Origin: Tardibacter chloracetimidivorans
Lineage (GTDB): Bacteria; Pseudomonadota; Alphaproteobacteria; Sphingomonadales; Sphingomonadaceae
Direction of reading: 5' to 3'
NCBI RefSeq assembly: GCF_001890385.1
Contig: NZ_CP018221.1
Location: 1,971,501-2,035,500, forward strand
DNA length: 64,000 bases
The notes under the pieces were generated by a model. That model had not been told where the DNA came from and made no database searches. It worked only from the letters and a program-made list of their open reading frames with translations. Position numbers and translations under genes: made by a program. Shown here piece by piece: positions 9,037-18,698 of this stretch; position 1 is the stretch's first letter; the number at the start of each line of letters is the position of its first letter.

Positions 9037-9380
9037 TCTCCTTTCCCTCAGGCGCGCGCATCTGGCTGGCGCTCGGGGTCACCGACATGCGTTTCGGCAT
9101 GCCGGGATTGATGCGTCTCGTGCAGCACGGTCTGGGCCACGAGGTGATGGCCGGCGACATGTTCGTCTTCAGGGGCCGCCAAGGTTCGCTTTGCAAGATT
9201 TTGTGGACGGATGCGCTGGGCGTAAACCTTTATGCCAAACGGCTCGAGGAAGGACATTTCGTTTGGCCGTCGGCCAAGGAGGGCGTGATCTCCATTTCGG
9301 CGTCGGCCCTGGCATGCTTGCTGGACGGGATCGAGTGGCGCAAGCCACAGGCGCGGTGGCGCCCAACAGCGGTCGGATAA
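9033..9380 (+). CDS. tnpB: IS66 TnpB (Orf2)
   Basis: A 115-aa IS66 Orf2 protein recognised by GARIWLALGVTDMRFGMPGL, the core GDMFVFRGRQGSLCKILWTD and the LEEGHFVWP motif. The start ATG at 9033 overlaps the tnpA stop, consistent with coupled translation. The exact biochemical role of TnpB in IS66 transposition is unsettled. Length and motifs are normal. Confidence 0.95.
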   Translation: MISFPSGARIWLALGVTDMRFGMPGLMRLVQHGLGHEVMAGDMFVFRGRQGSLCKILWTDALGVNLYAKRLEEGHFVWPSAKEGVISISASALACLLDGIEWRKPQARWRPTAVG

Positions 9381-9457
9381 GCGCGCTGCCAACACGCATG
9401 TTTCTTTGTATTTTCAAGTAATTGTGCTACTAACATAAGTCATGAGGCGGCGCCTGC

Positions 9458-11065
9458 ATGACTGAGATCCTGACGCTGGACCAAGCCCTTGCGCGCCTGG
9501 CGGTCGCCGAGGCTGAAGCAGCCCGTGTCAGGGCGATCAACAGCGATCTGGAAGCGCGCAACGCGCTCCTTGAGCTCCAGAACGAGAAGATGCGCCGCGA
9601 GCTTTACGGGCAGCGTTCCGAGCGCGGCCAGCGCCTCGTCGACCAGCTGGAGATCAGCTTCGAGGAAGCCGGGATCTCCGCCGCCGAAGACGAGCGGCTG
9701 GGCGAGATCGCCGCAGCGAAGACGACGGTCAAGGCCTTCGAGCGCAAGCGACCGGCACCGCGATCCTTCCCCGACCATCTGCCGCGCGAGCGCGTCGTCA
9801 TCGCAGCCCCCGAGAGCTGCCCCTGCTGCGGATCGGACAAGCTGTCGAAGCTCGGCGAAGACGTCACCGAGACGCTCGAGGTGATCCCGCGCCGGTGGAA
9901 GGTGATCCAGACCGTGCGGGAGAAGTTCTCCTGCCGGGCCTGCGAGAAGATCGCCCAGCCGCCAGCGCCGTTTCACGTCACCCCGCGCGGCATGTTCGGG
10001 CCGAGCTTTCTCGCCATGGTGTTGTTCGAGAAGTATGGTCAGCACCAGCCCCTGAACCGCCAGCGCGACCGCTATGCGCGCGAAGGTGTCGACTTGAGCC
10101 TGTCGACGCTGGCCGACCAGGTCGGCGCCTGCGTCGCGGTGCTCAGGCCGCTCTATCGCCTGATCGAGGCGCATGTGCTGACGGCCGATCGGCTTCATGC
10201 CGACGACACCACCGTGCCAGTGCAGGCCAGGACGAAGACCGTCACCGGGCGATTATGGGGTTATGTTCGCGACGACCGGCCTTTCGGCGGGCCGGCGCCG
10301 CCGGCGGCGATCTTCCATTATTCGCGCGACCGCTGCGGCGAGCATCCCGCCCAACACCTGGAAGGTTGGGCGGGGATCATGCAAGCCGACGCCTATGCCG
10401 GCTACAATGAGTTGCTGCGCGCCGAGCGCAGGCCGGCGCCGGTCAGGCGTGCCTTATGCTGGGCCCATGCGCGGCGGCCGCTGTTCCAGCTGGTCGATGT
10501 CGCGACCATGGCAAGGAAGCGGCGCAACAAGCAGGCGATCGTCATCTCGCCGACAGCGCAGGCGGCGGTGAAGCGGGTCGATGCGATCTTCGAGGCCGAA
10601 CGCACCTTGTGGGGCAAGCCCGCGGCCGAGCGCCATGCCCTGCGCCAGGATCTCGTCCGTCCACTGGTCGAGGAGCTCGGGGCATGGATGCGCGAACAGC
10701 GCGCCTCGCTGTCGCGACACGACCCGGTCGCCAAGGCGATGGATTATATGCTCAAGGCCTGGCCGGATTTTACCGCGTTCCTCGACGACGGCCGGATCTG
10801 CCTCAGCAATAATTGCGCGGAGCGCGCGCTGAGAGGGATAGCTCTCGGCAGAAAGGCGTGGCTATTTGCCGGTTCAGACCGCGGCGGCGAGCGGGCGGCG
10901 GTGCTGTTCTCGCTGATCGCCACCTGTAAACTCAACGATGTCGATCCCCAGGCCTGGCTCGCCGACGTGCTCGATCGCCTCGCTGGCCTGTCCCAGCACC
11001 AGCTGGCTGACCTGCTCCCCTGGAACTGGAAGGCCCAGCGTCAGCCCGTCGCCGAGGCGGCCTGA
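9458..11065 (+). CDS. tnpC: IS66 transposase TnpC
   Basis: A 535-aa DDE transposase. The N-terminus is a leucine-rich coiled coil (residues about 8-50) followed by a Cys4 zinc-binding region (ESCPCCGSDK and FSCRACEK). The catalytic region shows Asp in HADDTTVPVQ, Asp in MQADAYAGYN and Glu in SNNCAERALRGIALGRK. The C-terminus ends with LLPWNWK, as usual for IS66. It lies 77 bp after tnpB. It appears intact. Confidence 0.95.
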   Translation: MTEILTLDQALARLAVAEAEAARVRAINSDLEARNALLELQNEKMRRELYGQRSERGQRLVDQLEISFEEAGISAAEDERLGEIAAAKTTVKAFERKRPAPRSFPDHLPRERVVIAAPESCPCCGSDKLSKLGEDVTETLEVIPRRWKVIQTVREKFSCRACEKIAQPPAPFHVTPRGMFGPSFLAMVLFEKYGQHQPLNRQRDRYAREGVDLSLSTLADQVGACVAVLRPLYRLIEAHVLTADRLHADDTTVPVQARTKTVTGRLWGYVRDDRPFGGPAPPAAIFHYSRDRCGEHPAQHLEGWAGIMQADAYAGYNELLRAERRPAPVRRALCWAHARRPLFQLVDVATMARKRRNKQAIVISPTAQAAVKRVDAIFEAERTLWGKPAAERHALRQDLVRPLVEELGAWMREQRASLSRHDPVAKAMDYMLKAWPDFTAFLDDGRICLSNNCAERALRGIALGRKAWLFAGSDRGGERAAVLFSLIATCKLNDVDPQAWLADVLDRLAGLSQHQLADLLPWNWKAQRQPVAEAA

Positions 11066-11067
11066 CC

Positions 11068-11295
11068 ATGGCGGCTGTCACCTGCGTCTACACGATCCGC
11101 TATGTCGCCGAACGGCTGGGCTTGAGCGAGGACGAGATCTCCGACATCGCCATGACCGACATGGATCCCGAACACGGCCACCTCTGGATCTACGACACCG
11201 GCGGCATCGAGACAGAAGCCTTCACCGATGATGGCATCGACCATCTGGCCGAGCTCATCGCCAATCGCGCCACCTGGCTGAACGACAAAGGCTGA
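11068..11295 (+). CDS. small IS66-associated protein
   Basis: A 75-aa acidic protein two bases downstream of tnpC, translated in the same direction. The sequence YTIRYVAERLGLSEDEISDIAMTDMDPEHG suggests a small helical domain, with an aromatic stretch after it. Small extra frames follow tnpC in some IS66 elements; the function is unknown. Its tight spacing to tnpC supports co-expression. Confidence 0.7.
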   Translation: MAAVTCVYTIRYVAERLGLSEDEISDIAMTDMDPEHGHLWIYDTGGIETEAFTDDGIDHLAELIANRATWLNDKG

Positions 11296-11309
11296 CCTGC
11301 CCGCGGCCC

Positions 11310-12107
11310 TCGGCGGATGGATACCTCGATCCGGGGCGTGGGCGAACCAAAACCGGCCAGATATGGGCTTATGCCCGCGACGACCGACCGTGTGGCGGCG
11401 AGGATCCGCCGATGGTCGCCTATGTCTATGCCGCGGATCGCAAGGCGGAGCGGCCCGAAGCCCATCTGGGCGATTTTGCCGGCATCCTGCAGGTCGATGG
11501 CTATGGCGGCTACGCCGCACTCGCTCGGCGTCGGAGCCAAGTGAGCCTCGTCTTCTGCTGGGCACACGCTCGCCGTAAGTTCTACGAGCTGGCTGACAGT
11601 TCCCCGGTCGCGACCGAGGTCCTGCGTCGCATTGCCTCGCTCTACGCTATCGAAGATGAGATTCGAGGATCACAGGCCGAGGAGCGACGCACCGTTCGTC
11701 ACGATCGCAGCCGCACCATCGTCGACGACCTTCGCCAGTATCTCGAGGCCCGAAACCGCCACGCCAGCGCCAAGAGTAAACTCGGCGAGGCGATCCGCTA
11801 CACGCTCACCCGATGGGACGGCCTCGTTCGTGTCCTGGACGACGGCCGTATCGACCTCGACAACAATGCCGTCGAACGATCAATCCGACCCTTGGCGCTC
11901 AATCGGAAGAGCGCTCTCTTCGCAGGGTCTGACGAAGGCGGTGACAACTGGGCCGTGATCGCAACGCTCATCGAGAACTGCAAGCTCAGCGGCATCAATC
12001 CCCATGCTTGGCTGGCCGAGACGCTCACCAAGCTCGCCAAGGTCACCCAGCTAATGGCGTCGGGGATCTCATGCCCTGGACTTCCGTGGCCTGAGCACAC
12101 CGCTTAC
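11310..12107 (+). pseudogene. second IS66 transposase, 3' remnant with IS end
   Basis: The frame opens with LDPGRGRTKTGQIWAYARDDRP and keeps the second Asp (ILQVDGYGGY) and the Glu (DNNAVERSIRPLALNRK). It shares only family-level similarity with the intact TnpC upstream. Near the end the frame breaks after TKLAKVTQ, but another frame continues as NGVGDLMPWTSVA and a stop, the normal IS66 C-terminus. CGCTTAC at 12101-12107 matches the usual IS66 terminal repeat (GTAAGCG), so the element's right end is probably 12107. The first part of the gene with the first catalytic Asp is missing. Confidence 0.85.
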
Positions 12108-12218
12108 TGTTCAACTGGAAATGGTCGATCTCGTCCAGCGACACCGTCCGGACCTCCGGCAATGCGTTCATCTGAATTCCCCGATAAGTGCTTGGTTGGC
12201 GAAAGCCGGCATTCGTCT

Positions 12219-13097
12219 TCAGGTGGGCGCGGAACTTTCCTTCGCCGCCAGATTGCGTTCGAGAAATTCGCGAACCGAAATTGCGGAATGACCCGTGATC
12301 GTTTCGATCGTGCCTGTCGCATCGTCGCATGGAAAGTCCGGCGCCGCTTTTGCATATTCGACGATCGCGCGGGCAAAGCCGGGTTCCCGGCCGCGCGAAA
12401 TCAGCGCTTCGACGGCCGTGCCGTCTTCGATGGCTACCTCCGTGAATGCCCGTCCCGCAACTTCGCCGAGCAGACGCGCTATATAGGGAGCGGAGAGGGC
12501 TTCCGAGACCAGCGAATAGGCCTTTCCGGCATGCGGACCCGGAACGCCGAGGACCGTGGCCGCGACACGGGCGATATCCGTCGCGGCAACCCAGGGCACG
12601 TCCCGCGCGCCCGAAAGATCGCCCACCGTTCCCAGCTGTAGATTGATCCGCGCAGCGAGGCCCTCCAGGAAGAAGCCTGGCCGCAGATGCGTGAACGCGA
12701 TGTCCGAACTCTCGATATAGCGATCCACCAGCCTGTGCCACGTCAGCAGATCGATAGCGCTTGCGTCCGGCCCGAATGCGCTGAGATTGACGATGGCGCG
12801 AACCGACGCGGCTGCGGCTGCGTCGACCACGCTTTTGGCATAATTGAGCATTTTGAGGCCGTAGGGCTTCAGAAGGAAAAGTGTCGTAACCCCGTCCATC
12901 GCCGCCGTTATGCTTTGCGGTTCGTCGAGATCCACATGAACGGCGGCAAATCCCTGTGCCTCAATGTTTCTTGCCGTTGCCTCGGACCGGGCTGCGCACA
13001 GGATGTTTAAGCGCCTGTCCAGACCTTGCCGAGCGATTTCCGTGAGCAAGTGACCGCCGACGGTTCCACTTCCGCCTATGATGAGAATGGTGTCCAT
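12219..13097 (-). CDS. NmrA-like NAD(P)-binding reductase
   Basis: A 292-aa atypical short-chain dehydrogenase. The N-terminal dinucleotide motif is ILIIGGSGTVGGHLL, followed by CAARSE and VDLDEP. The later HLRPGFFLEGL and YSLVSEALS fit the NmrA/HSCARG group. It has no classical Tyr-x-x-x-Lys pair, so it may be a redox sensor or a quinone or enone reductase; the substrate is unknown. The start at 13097 has AGGAG in front. It is the last gene of the minus-strand meta-cleavage cluster, 82 bp after the SDR gene. Confidence 0.85.
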   Translation of the reverse strand: MDTILIIGGSGTVGGHLLTEIARQGLDRRLNILCAARSEATARNIEAQGFAAVHVDLDEPQSITAAMDGVTTLFLLKPYGLKMLNYAKSVVDAAAAASVRAIVNLSAFGPDASAIDLLTWHRLVDRYIESSDIAFTHLRPGFFLEGLAARINLQLGTVGDLSGARDVPWVAATDIARVAATVLGVPGPHAGKAYSLVSEALSAPYIARLLGEVAGRAFTEVAIEDGTAVEALISRGREPGFARAIVEYAKAAPDFPCDDATGTIETITGHSAISVREFLERNLAAKESSAPT

Positions 13098-13179
13098 CGG
13101 CCAACTCCTAGTTCTTGAGACGATCGACGCCGCGCCAGCGAACGCGATCCATGAAACCATTCAGATTCGCAGGAGATCG

Positions 13180-14094
13180 CTAGGCCGGGTTGAATATGCG
13201 GGTGCCATGAGCAATCGCGTCGCTGAAGGTCTCAACGTTCGACAGGTCGTTGATCTGCGGCCAAGCGTCGGCCACCTGCTCGGGCGTGACCGGCCGACGA
13301 TGGTCGAACCGGATCCCCCGCGCTTCCATTATCTCGGTGCGCGCGAAGAAGCCCGCTCCCGCAGTGTAGATACGGCCGTTATCCTGGCATTGTTCGTGGG
13401 CAAGATAGGCTACCAGCGCGGAGACATGGGCGGGATTGCCCAGACCGGGATTTTCGTCCCAGAATATGCTGCTCTCCTCCAGAACCATGCGCGTAGCCGC
13501 ACCCGGGAGTATCGCGTTCACGCGAAGATCGTCCTCGCCCACCTCGCGCGCCAGACTGCGCATGAAGCCGAATATGCCGCCCTTGGCGGCCCCGTAGGCC
13601 GCCAAATCGCCTTGCCCGTACATTGCACCCGAACTTGAGGTGAATATAAGACGGCCATAGCCCCGCCCCTTGAAATAGGGCCATGCCGCGCGCGCCATGA
13701 ACATCGATCCGTCCAAATGCACGCCCAGCATCCACCGCCAATCTGGATCGCTTATGTCCTCCAGCGGGCTCGGTATCAATATTCCGGCATTCCAGACCAG
13801 TATGTCGATTCGCCCGAAATGCTCGACGGCTGTCTGGACGATGGACCGCGCGCCCTCCCTGGTGTGAACCGTATCGTAATTAGCGATCGCCGTTCCCCCT
13901 GCCCTTTCAATCTCGGCAACGACATTATCGGCAGGCTGCGACGACTGCCCCTCGCCCGCCAGGCTTGAACCGCAATCGTTCACGACGACCTTTGCGCCGC
14001 GTAAAGCCAGCAATGACGAATGGCAACGGCCCAGCCCGTTGCCGGCACCCGTGATAACGGCCACGCGCCCGCCAAAGCGCAAATTGTCGCCCAT
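13180..14094 (-). CDS. short-chain dehydrogenase/reductase
   Basis: A 304-aa classical-type SDR. The cofactor motif TGAGNGLGR lies at residues about 16-24, with NAG in LVWNAGIL. The catalytic Ser is in FTSSSGAMYG and the catalytic Tyr and Lys in AAYGAAKGG. Extra sequence between the first strand and helix and at the C-terminus resembles the dehydrogenase part of multifunctional beta-oxidation proteins. It lies between the SnoaL-like and NmrA-like genes behind the extradiol dioxygenase. It may oxidise a hydroxyl of the aromatic substrate or side chain; that is inference. Confidence 0.88.
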   Translation of the reverse strand: MGDNLRFGGRVAVITGAGNGLGRCHSSLLALRGAKVVVNDCGSSLAGEGQSSQPADNVVAEIERAGGTAIANYDTVHTREGARSIVQTAVEHFGRIDILVWNAGILIPSPLEDISDPDWRWMLGVHLDGSMFMARAAWPYFKGRGYGRLIFTSSSGAMYGQGDLAAYGAAKGGIFGFMRSLAREVGEDDLRVNAILPGAATRMVLEESSIFWDENPGLGNPAHVSALVAYLAHEQCQDNGRIYTAGAGFFARTEIMEARGIRFDHRRPVTPEQVADAWPQINDLSNVETFSDAIAHGTRIFNPA

Positions 14095-14162
14095 CCGACC
14101 GATCCTCGTTTTATGGCTCAGGCTCTGAACGTCATCGTCGAAGAGGATATCAGGCCTGCGAT

Positions 14163-14621
14163 TTACAACTGGTTGCGCTCGGCTTTGTGGACGTTCGTCT
14201 GAAAACCGGCATCGTTGCCGCTCATTCGGAGCTGGCGTTCCGCGATCCGCCAGCCGGCAGGCGTGCGGACCAACTTGTCATGATATTGCCCCATCATCGT
14301 GCCGGTGTGGCCGTCCGGCGTTTCATGCCAGGCCATGATGTAGCTGGTGCACCGTGCGCGGTCGGCGGATTCGAACGCGATCTGGATGTTGGAAAGATGA
14401 TGCGAGCTCCGGCTGAACCGCTTCATGCGCTTCATGGCCTCGTAAATGTTGCCCGCGCCCCGCGTCTGTAATCGCGGGTCCGGGCCGATGTCGAGAAAAC
14501 CGTCTTCCGTGAACGCGCCTGCGAGCAAATCCAAATCCAGCAAATCCATGCCGCGGCAATATTGGTGCAGGATATCGGCGATTTCCTGGCGGTCCTGCAA
14601 TGTGCGTATAGTCTCGTCCAC
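14163..14621 (-). CDS. SnoaL-like / NTF2-fold protein
   Basis: A 152-aa single-domain protein of the SnoaL-like fold. The N-terminal helix RQEIADILHQYCRGMDLLDLDLLAGAF and the strand TEDGFLDIGP are characteristic, and the conserved central SSHHLSNIQIAF follows. The family includes small isomerases and hydratases and also decarboxylases acting on hydrophobic ring compounds, as well as catalytically silent members. It sits next to the SDR and extradiol genes, so a role on a ring-derived intermediate is plausible. Length is normal. Confidence 0.82.
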   Translation of the reverse strand: MDETIRTLQDRQEIADILHQYCRGMDLLDLDLLAGAFTEDGFLDIGPDPRLQTRGAGNIYEAMKRMKRFSRSSHHLSNIQIAFESADRARCTSYIMAWHETPDGHTGTMMGQYHDKLVRTPAGWRIAERQLRMSGNDAGFQTNVHKAERNQL

Positions 14622-14739
14622 TATGCCAAGCTCCTCTCTATTATATCATGACTACCCGGAACCCGCCGCGTTTCAGAAGCGCCGGATATCCGGCTGTAGT
14701 TTGCGATGGTCATCTTCGACATCTCCACGCTCATGCGTA

Positions 14740-15672
14740 TCAGGTGAGGACATCGAAGAAGCTCTGCCGCATATGATTGTCATGGGTGAAGCCGAGATGG
14801 CCAAGATCGTTGGTATCCCAAATGAGGGTCGGCGTATCGGGGTAATGGACATAGCCTTCGGCGAACACTTCGTTGCGGTTCCCGGAAGGGTCAAAGAAGT
14901 AGATCGTGGCCCCGCGCGTCACGCCATGGCGGTTGGGCGGCACTTCGACCGGAATGCGGTACTTCCCGATCAGATCGGCCGCCTTGTAGAGATCGCCGAC
15001 CGATTCCAGCAGGAATGACACATGATGGAACCTGTTGGGTTCGGCCTGAAGCTGAAATGCGATATCGTGCGGCTTTGTCGAGCAAGTGAGGAACACTCCC
15101 AATGACATTTCGCTCTCGGCCTCCACGATCTTTTCGCTGAGATCGAAGTCGAACACTTCGCAGAACAGGCGCGCGCATTCGTCAATATTGGGCCCGCCAA
15201 GCAAGACATGGTCGAGCCGATTGACACGATAGCCGCGGACGACGCCTTCATAGGGGATGGCGCCGGGGTTGCGATATCCCAGCGTGTTGCCGGTCAGTTC
15301 CTTTTCGGCATAGAGTTGCATGACGTGCCCGCTCGGCGCCACAAACTGAATGCGGCGGCCACTTCTAGGGTACACGCCCGCTTCAATATGCGTGACCGGC
15401 AGACCGAACGCTTCGATTCTGGGCGCAAGCTGCGACAGTGTCGCGTCATCATAGACACGAAACGCCACATAATCGACGCCGGGCGCATCCGCCTCGCGAA
15501 GAATGAAGCTGTGGTGCTCATGATCGTCCCAAGGCTTGTAATAGACAAGTCCCTTGTCGTCTTCCATGACCTCGTGCAGGCCCATCCGTGCGCCGTAATG
15601 TTCGCGCGCGGCGGCCATATCCATGACCCGGATCCTCACTTCACCTATTCTCAGAACGCCCCTCATGGACAT
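14740..15672 (-). CDS. type I extradiol ring-cleavage dioxygenase
   Basis: A 310-aa two-domain vicinal-oxygen-chelate dioxygenase that opens a catecholic ring next to the hydroxyls. The C-terminal active domain carries the iron ligands: His in NRLDHVLLGG, His in NRFHHVSFLLE and Glu in GNRNEVFAEGY. The catalytic His and Tyr region is seen at PNRHGVTRGATIYFFDP. The sequence is of catechol-2,3-dioxygenase type (XylE/BphC superfamily). Its substrate cannot be told from sequence. GGAGAAG precedes the start at 15672. It follows the aldolase gene by 28 bp. The presence of a full oxalocrotonate branch downstream argues for a semialdehyde product. Confidence 0.93.
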   Translation of the reverse strand: MSMRGVLRIGEVRIRVMDMAAAREHYGARMGLHEVMEDDKGLVYYKPWDDHEHHSFILREADAPGVDYVAFRVYDDATLSQLAPRIEAFGLPVTHIEAGVYPRSGRRIQFVAPSGHVMQLYAEKELTGNTLGYRNPGAIPYEGVVRGYRVNRLDHVLLGGPNIDECARLFCEVFDFDLSEKIVEAESEMSLGVFLTCSTKPHDIAFQLQAEPNRFHHVSFLLESVGDLYKAADLIGKYRIPVEVPPNRHGVTRGATIYFFDPSGNRNEVFAEGYVHYPDTPTLIWDTNDLGHLGFTHDNHMRQSFFDVLT

Positions 15673-15700
15673 CGATCTTCTCCTTGTCCTACGGTCTTGC

Positions 15701-16747
15701 TCAAGCGGCCTTGACGCTGCTTTCGCGCTCGCGCGCCATGGTGAGCGCGGTGTCCTCGATCATGTCTTCCTGGCCGCCGATCATCTTGAGCCGGCCCAGT
15801 TCGACCAAGATGTCGCGCGCCGGCACGCCGTAGCGCTTTGCTGCGCGCTTGGCGTGCAACAGGAACGTCGAATAGACCCCGACGAAACCGATCGTAAGCG
15901 AATCCCGGTCGATACGAATGGGCCGGTCCAACATCGGCACGACGACATCTTCGGCGGCGTCCATGAGCTTGAACAGGTCGCATCCGGTATCGATGCCCAT
16001 GCGCTCGCACACGGCGGCCAGCACCTCCAGCGGCGTGTTGCCCGCTCCGGCGCCCATGCCGGCGAGCGAGGCATCGATCCGGCTGGCGCCGGCCTCGATC
16101 GCGATGATCGAGTTGGCGACGCCCATGCCCAGATTGTGGTGCCCGTGGAAGCCGACCTCAGTCTCGGGCTTGAGCGCCTGCCGCAGAGCGTCCACCTGCG
16201 TACGCACATCCTCGGGCAGCATCGTGCCCGCGGAATCGGTGATGTAGATCGTCTGCGCGCCGTAGGACTCCATGAGCTTGCCCTGACTAACGATGCCTTC
16301 CACCGAATTGAGGTGCGCCATCATCAGGAAGCCTGTCGTATCCATGCCGAGCTTGCGCGCGAACGCAATGTGCTGCGGGGTCGTGTCCGCTTCCGTGCAA
16401 TGAGTCGCGACATGGACGCTTCGCGCGCCGCAATCATAGGCGGACTTGAGATCCTGCATGGTGCCGAGCCCAGGGATGAGCAGCACCGACACCTTGGCGC
16501 GCTTCAGTTCAGGCACCACGGCGCTGAGATATTCCTCGTTGGTATGAAGCGAGAAGCCGTGCTGAAGCGAATTGCCGCCCACTCCGGCGCCATGCGTCAC
16601 CTGAAGCAGCGGAACGCCCGCGGCATCAAGTGCCCGGGCAACGGATATCATCTGCTCGACCGAGATCTGCTCACGCTTGGCGTGCATGCCGTCGCGCAGC
16701 GACATGTCGTGGAGGAGAACCTTGCGTCCGTCCAGATGCGATTTCAT
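15701..16747 (-). CDS. 4-hydroxy-2-oxovalerate aldolase (second copy)
   Basis: A 348-aa DmpG-family aldolase. [11 protein letters not shown] carries the catalytic Arg, metal Asp and His, and [12 protein letters not shown] the metal-binding histidines. The C-terminal communication domain is complete ([22 protein letters not shown]). It overlaps the acetaldehyde dehydrogenase by ATGA and would form the usual channelling complex, giving pyruvate and acetyl-CoA. It differs in many positions from the aldolase at 661-1689, so the two were not produced by a recent duplication. Confidence 0.95.
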   Translation of the reverse strand: MKSHLDGRKVLLHDMSLRDGMHAKREQISVEQMISVARALDAAGVPLLQVTHGAGVGGNSLQHGFSLHTNEEYLSAVVPELKRAKVSVLLIPGLGTMQDLKSAYDCGARSVHVATHCTEADTTPQHIAFARKLGMDTTGFLMMAHLNSVEGIVSQGKLMESYGAQTIYITDSAGTMLPEDVRTQVDALRQALKPETEVGFHGHHNLGMGVANSIIAIEAGASRIDASLAGMGAGAGNTPLEVLAAVCERMGIDTGCDLFKLMDAAEDVVVPMLDRPIRIDRDSLTIGFVGVYSTFLLHAKRAAKRYGVPARDILVELGRLKMIGGQEDMIEDTALTMARERESSVKAA

Positions 16748-17661
16748 CGGGCCATCTCCTGTGCCTGAACTGGGTGGGCGGCGGCGATCATCGGTTCCGC
16801 GAACAACTCCGCCGTTCGCACGGCGGAGGCCGTCATGATGTCGAGATTGCCGGCGTATTTGGGAAGATAGTCGCCAAGCCCCTCGATCTCGACGAAGATC
16901 GTGACCTTTTTCCCATCAAACACTGGGCCATTCACGAGCCTGTAGCCGGGCACGTAGCGTTTCACCTCGTCCACCATGGCATGAACGGAATCGCGGATCG
17001 CCGCTTCATCGGGGGCGCTCTCCGTCAGGCAATAGATCGTGTCACGCATCATCAGCGGCGGTTCGGCGGGGTTGACGATCACCAGCGCCTTGCCGCGCGT
17101 GGCGCCGCCCACGGCAGCCACTGCGCCTGAGGTCGTATAGGTAAACTCGTCCAGATTTGCGCGCGTACCTGGTCCGATCGATTTCGATGCGGCCGTCGCG
17201 ACGATCTCCGCGTAGTCCACCGGCTGCACCCGCGACACCGCGTGCACCATCGGAATGGTCGCCTGGCCGGCGCAGGAGATCATGTTCACATTGGTGACGC
17301 CACTCTCCGCGATGTCCGCGAGGTTGACCGGGGGGCAGCAATAAGGCCCGATCGCCGCAGGCGTGAGATCAATCATCAGCACGCCCAATGCGGTGAGTTT
17401 TTCCGAGTTTTCGGCATGGACATAGGCCGAGGTGGCATCGAAGGCGATCCGAACATCGTCGGCTTTCACATGCGGCAGCAGTCCGTCGACGCCCTCGGCA
17501 GTGGTCTTGAGACCCATATTCCTAGCGTGCGCCAATCCATCCGAGGCTGGATCGATGCCAACCATCCAGACCGGCTCCAGCACAGCGCTGCGCTGCAGCT
17601 TGTAGATGAGGTCGGTGCCGATATTGCCGGATCCGATAATGGCACAACGAATGCGGCTCAT
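16744..17661 (-). CDS. acetaldehyde dehydrogenase (acylating), second copy
   Basis: A complete 305-aa protein. The N-terminal Rossmann motif [11 protein letters not shown] is followed by the catalytic Cys in [16 protein letters not shown], then [16 protein letters not shown] and [24 protein letters not shown] is split over the NAD and catalytic domains. It ends by overlapping the aldolase start, and its own start overlaps the tautomerase stop. Function is conversion of acetaldehyde from the aldolase to acetyl-CoA. Compared with the truncated paralogue at 2-664 it lacks the extra loop before the C-terminal strand. Confidence 0.95.
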   Translation of the reverse strand: MSRIRCAIIGSGNIGTDLIYKLQRSAVLEPVWMVGIDPASDGLAHARNMGLKTTAEGVDGLLPHVKADDVRIAFDATSAYVHAENSEKLTALGVLMIDLTPAAIGPYCCPPVNLADIAESGVTNVNMISCAGQATIPMVHAVSRVQPVDYAEIVATAASKSIGPGTRANLDEFTYTTSGAVAAVGGATRGKALVIVNPAEPPLMMRDTIYCLTESAPDEAAIRDSVHAMVDEVKRYVPGYRLVNGPVFDGKKVTIFVEIEGLGDYLPKYAGNLDIMTASAVRTAELFAEPMIAAAHPVQAQEMAR

Positions 17662-17891
17662 GTGTCTTTACTCCTTTGACCCATCATATCGCCGAGATGT
17701 CCCGGCGGGCGCTCGCCGACGGTCGTGCCGCCAATGCCGTAATGCTCTGGCACGAGCTCGTGGATGATGACGCGCACGGCGCTCAACGGCGCAGCCATCG
17801 TCTCGGAGACCGCCTGCGTGACGGCGGCGACCATCGCGCGCTTCTGCGCCACGCTGCGCCCCTCCATGATATGGACCTCCACAATCGGCAT
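17658..17891 (-). CDS. 4-oxalocrotonate tautomerase family protein
   Basis: A 77-aa tautomerase with the catalytic N-terminal proline exposed after removal of the initiator methionine ([13 protein letters not shown]). The family Arg is present in EGRSVAQKR, and the second part is [17 protein letters not shown]. It is longer than the classical 62-aa enzymes by a C-terminal tail rich in Gly and Pro. It isomerises 2-hydroxymuconate to the 2-oxo form ahead of the decarboxylase, whose gene ends three bases upstream. The downstream stop overlaps the acetaldehyde dehydrogenase start. Confidence 0.92.
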   Translation of the reverse strand: MPIVEVHIMEGRSVAQKRAMVAAVTQAVSETMAAPLSAVRVIIHELVPEHYGIGGTTVGERPPGHLGDMMGQRSKDT

Positions 17892-17894
17892 GGC

Positions 17895-18698
17895 CTACAC
17901 GTCCTCTACGAAGCGCACGGTGACGTCACCCATGTCCTGGAACCGCGCGCAGACCGAATCTCCGGCCGAGACCAGCTGGGCCTCACAGGCACCGCCGGTC
18001 AGGATGAGCGAGCCTCCCTCAAGGGCTTCGCCGCGGTCTTCGAGCCATTGCGAGAGCATGATGATCGTGCGCGCGGGATTGCCCAGCACCGCGCCCGAGG
18101 CGGCCTCGCCGACAACCTCCCCATTCTGCACGACCACGATGCCGATGGTGCGAAGGTCAAGCTCGGCAGGGCGCCGAGGCCTACCGCCGATGACATAGCG
18201 GGCCGAAGAGCTGTTGTCGGCGACCACGCTCGGCAGATCAAACTTGTAGTCGGCATAGCGCGAGTCGATGATTTCGATTGCGGGTGCGATGAAGTCCGTC
18301 GCCGCAAGTACGTCCGCTTCGGTCCGCAAGGCGGCTGCAATATCGGGCTTCAGCACGAATGCGATCTCCGGCTCGACCCGCGGACGAGAGAGCAGCCTGG
18401 TGGGACAGATGCCGCCGTCGGGCACTGCCATGTCGGCAGTGATGAAGCCGAAGGTCGGTGTATCCACCTTCATCTGCGCCATCTTAGCGCGTGACGTGAG
18501 CCCCGCCTTATAGCCCACCAGCCGGCGACCGCGCACCTTCCAGCGGTCACGCAGCAGATCCTGTACGGCATAGCCGCACGCCATGTCGAAGCCTTCATGA
18601 GCTTCGGTCGGCAGCGTCAGCGACCGACCGTTCGTCTGGGCTTCGTCGACCCGTTCAGCGATCGCGCTTAGCGCCTTCCTGCTCAGGGCGAGGGTCAT
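17895..18698 (-). CDS. 2-oxo-3-hexenedioate (4-oxalocrotonate) decarboxylase
   Basis: A 267-aa member of the hydratase/decarboxylase family that forms a complex with the hydratase encoded just upstream. Motifs include GYKAGLTSRAKMAQM, the metal-binding RVEPEIAFVLK and EIIDSRYADYKF, and the ILTGGACEAQ strand near the end. It decarboxylates the tautomerase product to 2-hydroxypenta-2,4-dienoate. Assignment as decarboxylase rather than hydratase rests on operon position and on GYKAGLTSRAKM; the two families are close. The start overlaps the hydratase stop. Confidence 0.88.
   Translation of the reverse strand: MTLALSRKALSAIAERVDEAQTNGRSLTLPTEAHEGFDMACGYAVQDLLRDRWKVRGRRLVGYKAGLTSRAKMAQMKVDTPTFGFITADMAVPDGGICPTRLLSRPRVEPEIAFVLKPDIAAALRTEADVLAATDFIAPAIEIIDSRYADYKFDLPSVVADNSSSARYVIGGRPRRPAELDLRTIGIVVVQNGEVVGEAASGAVLGNPARTIIMLSQWLEDRGEALEGGSLILTGGACEAQLVSAGDSVCARFQDMGDVTVRFVEDV

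Noticed and set aside
15623-16768. 381-codon open frame on the plus strand
   Set aside because: It lies opposite the well-supported aldolase gene and shows no family motif; it reflects high GC content.
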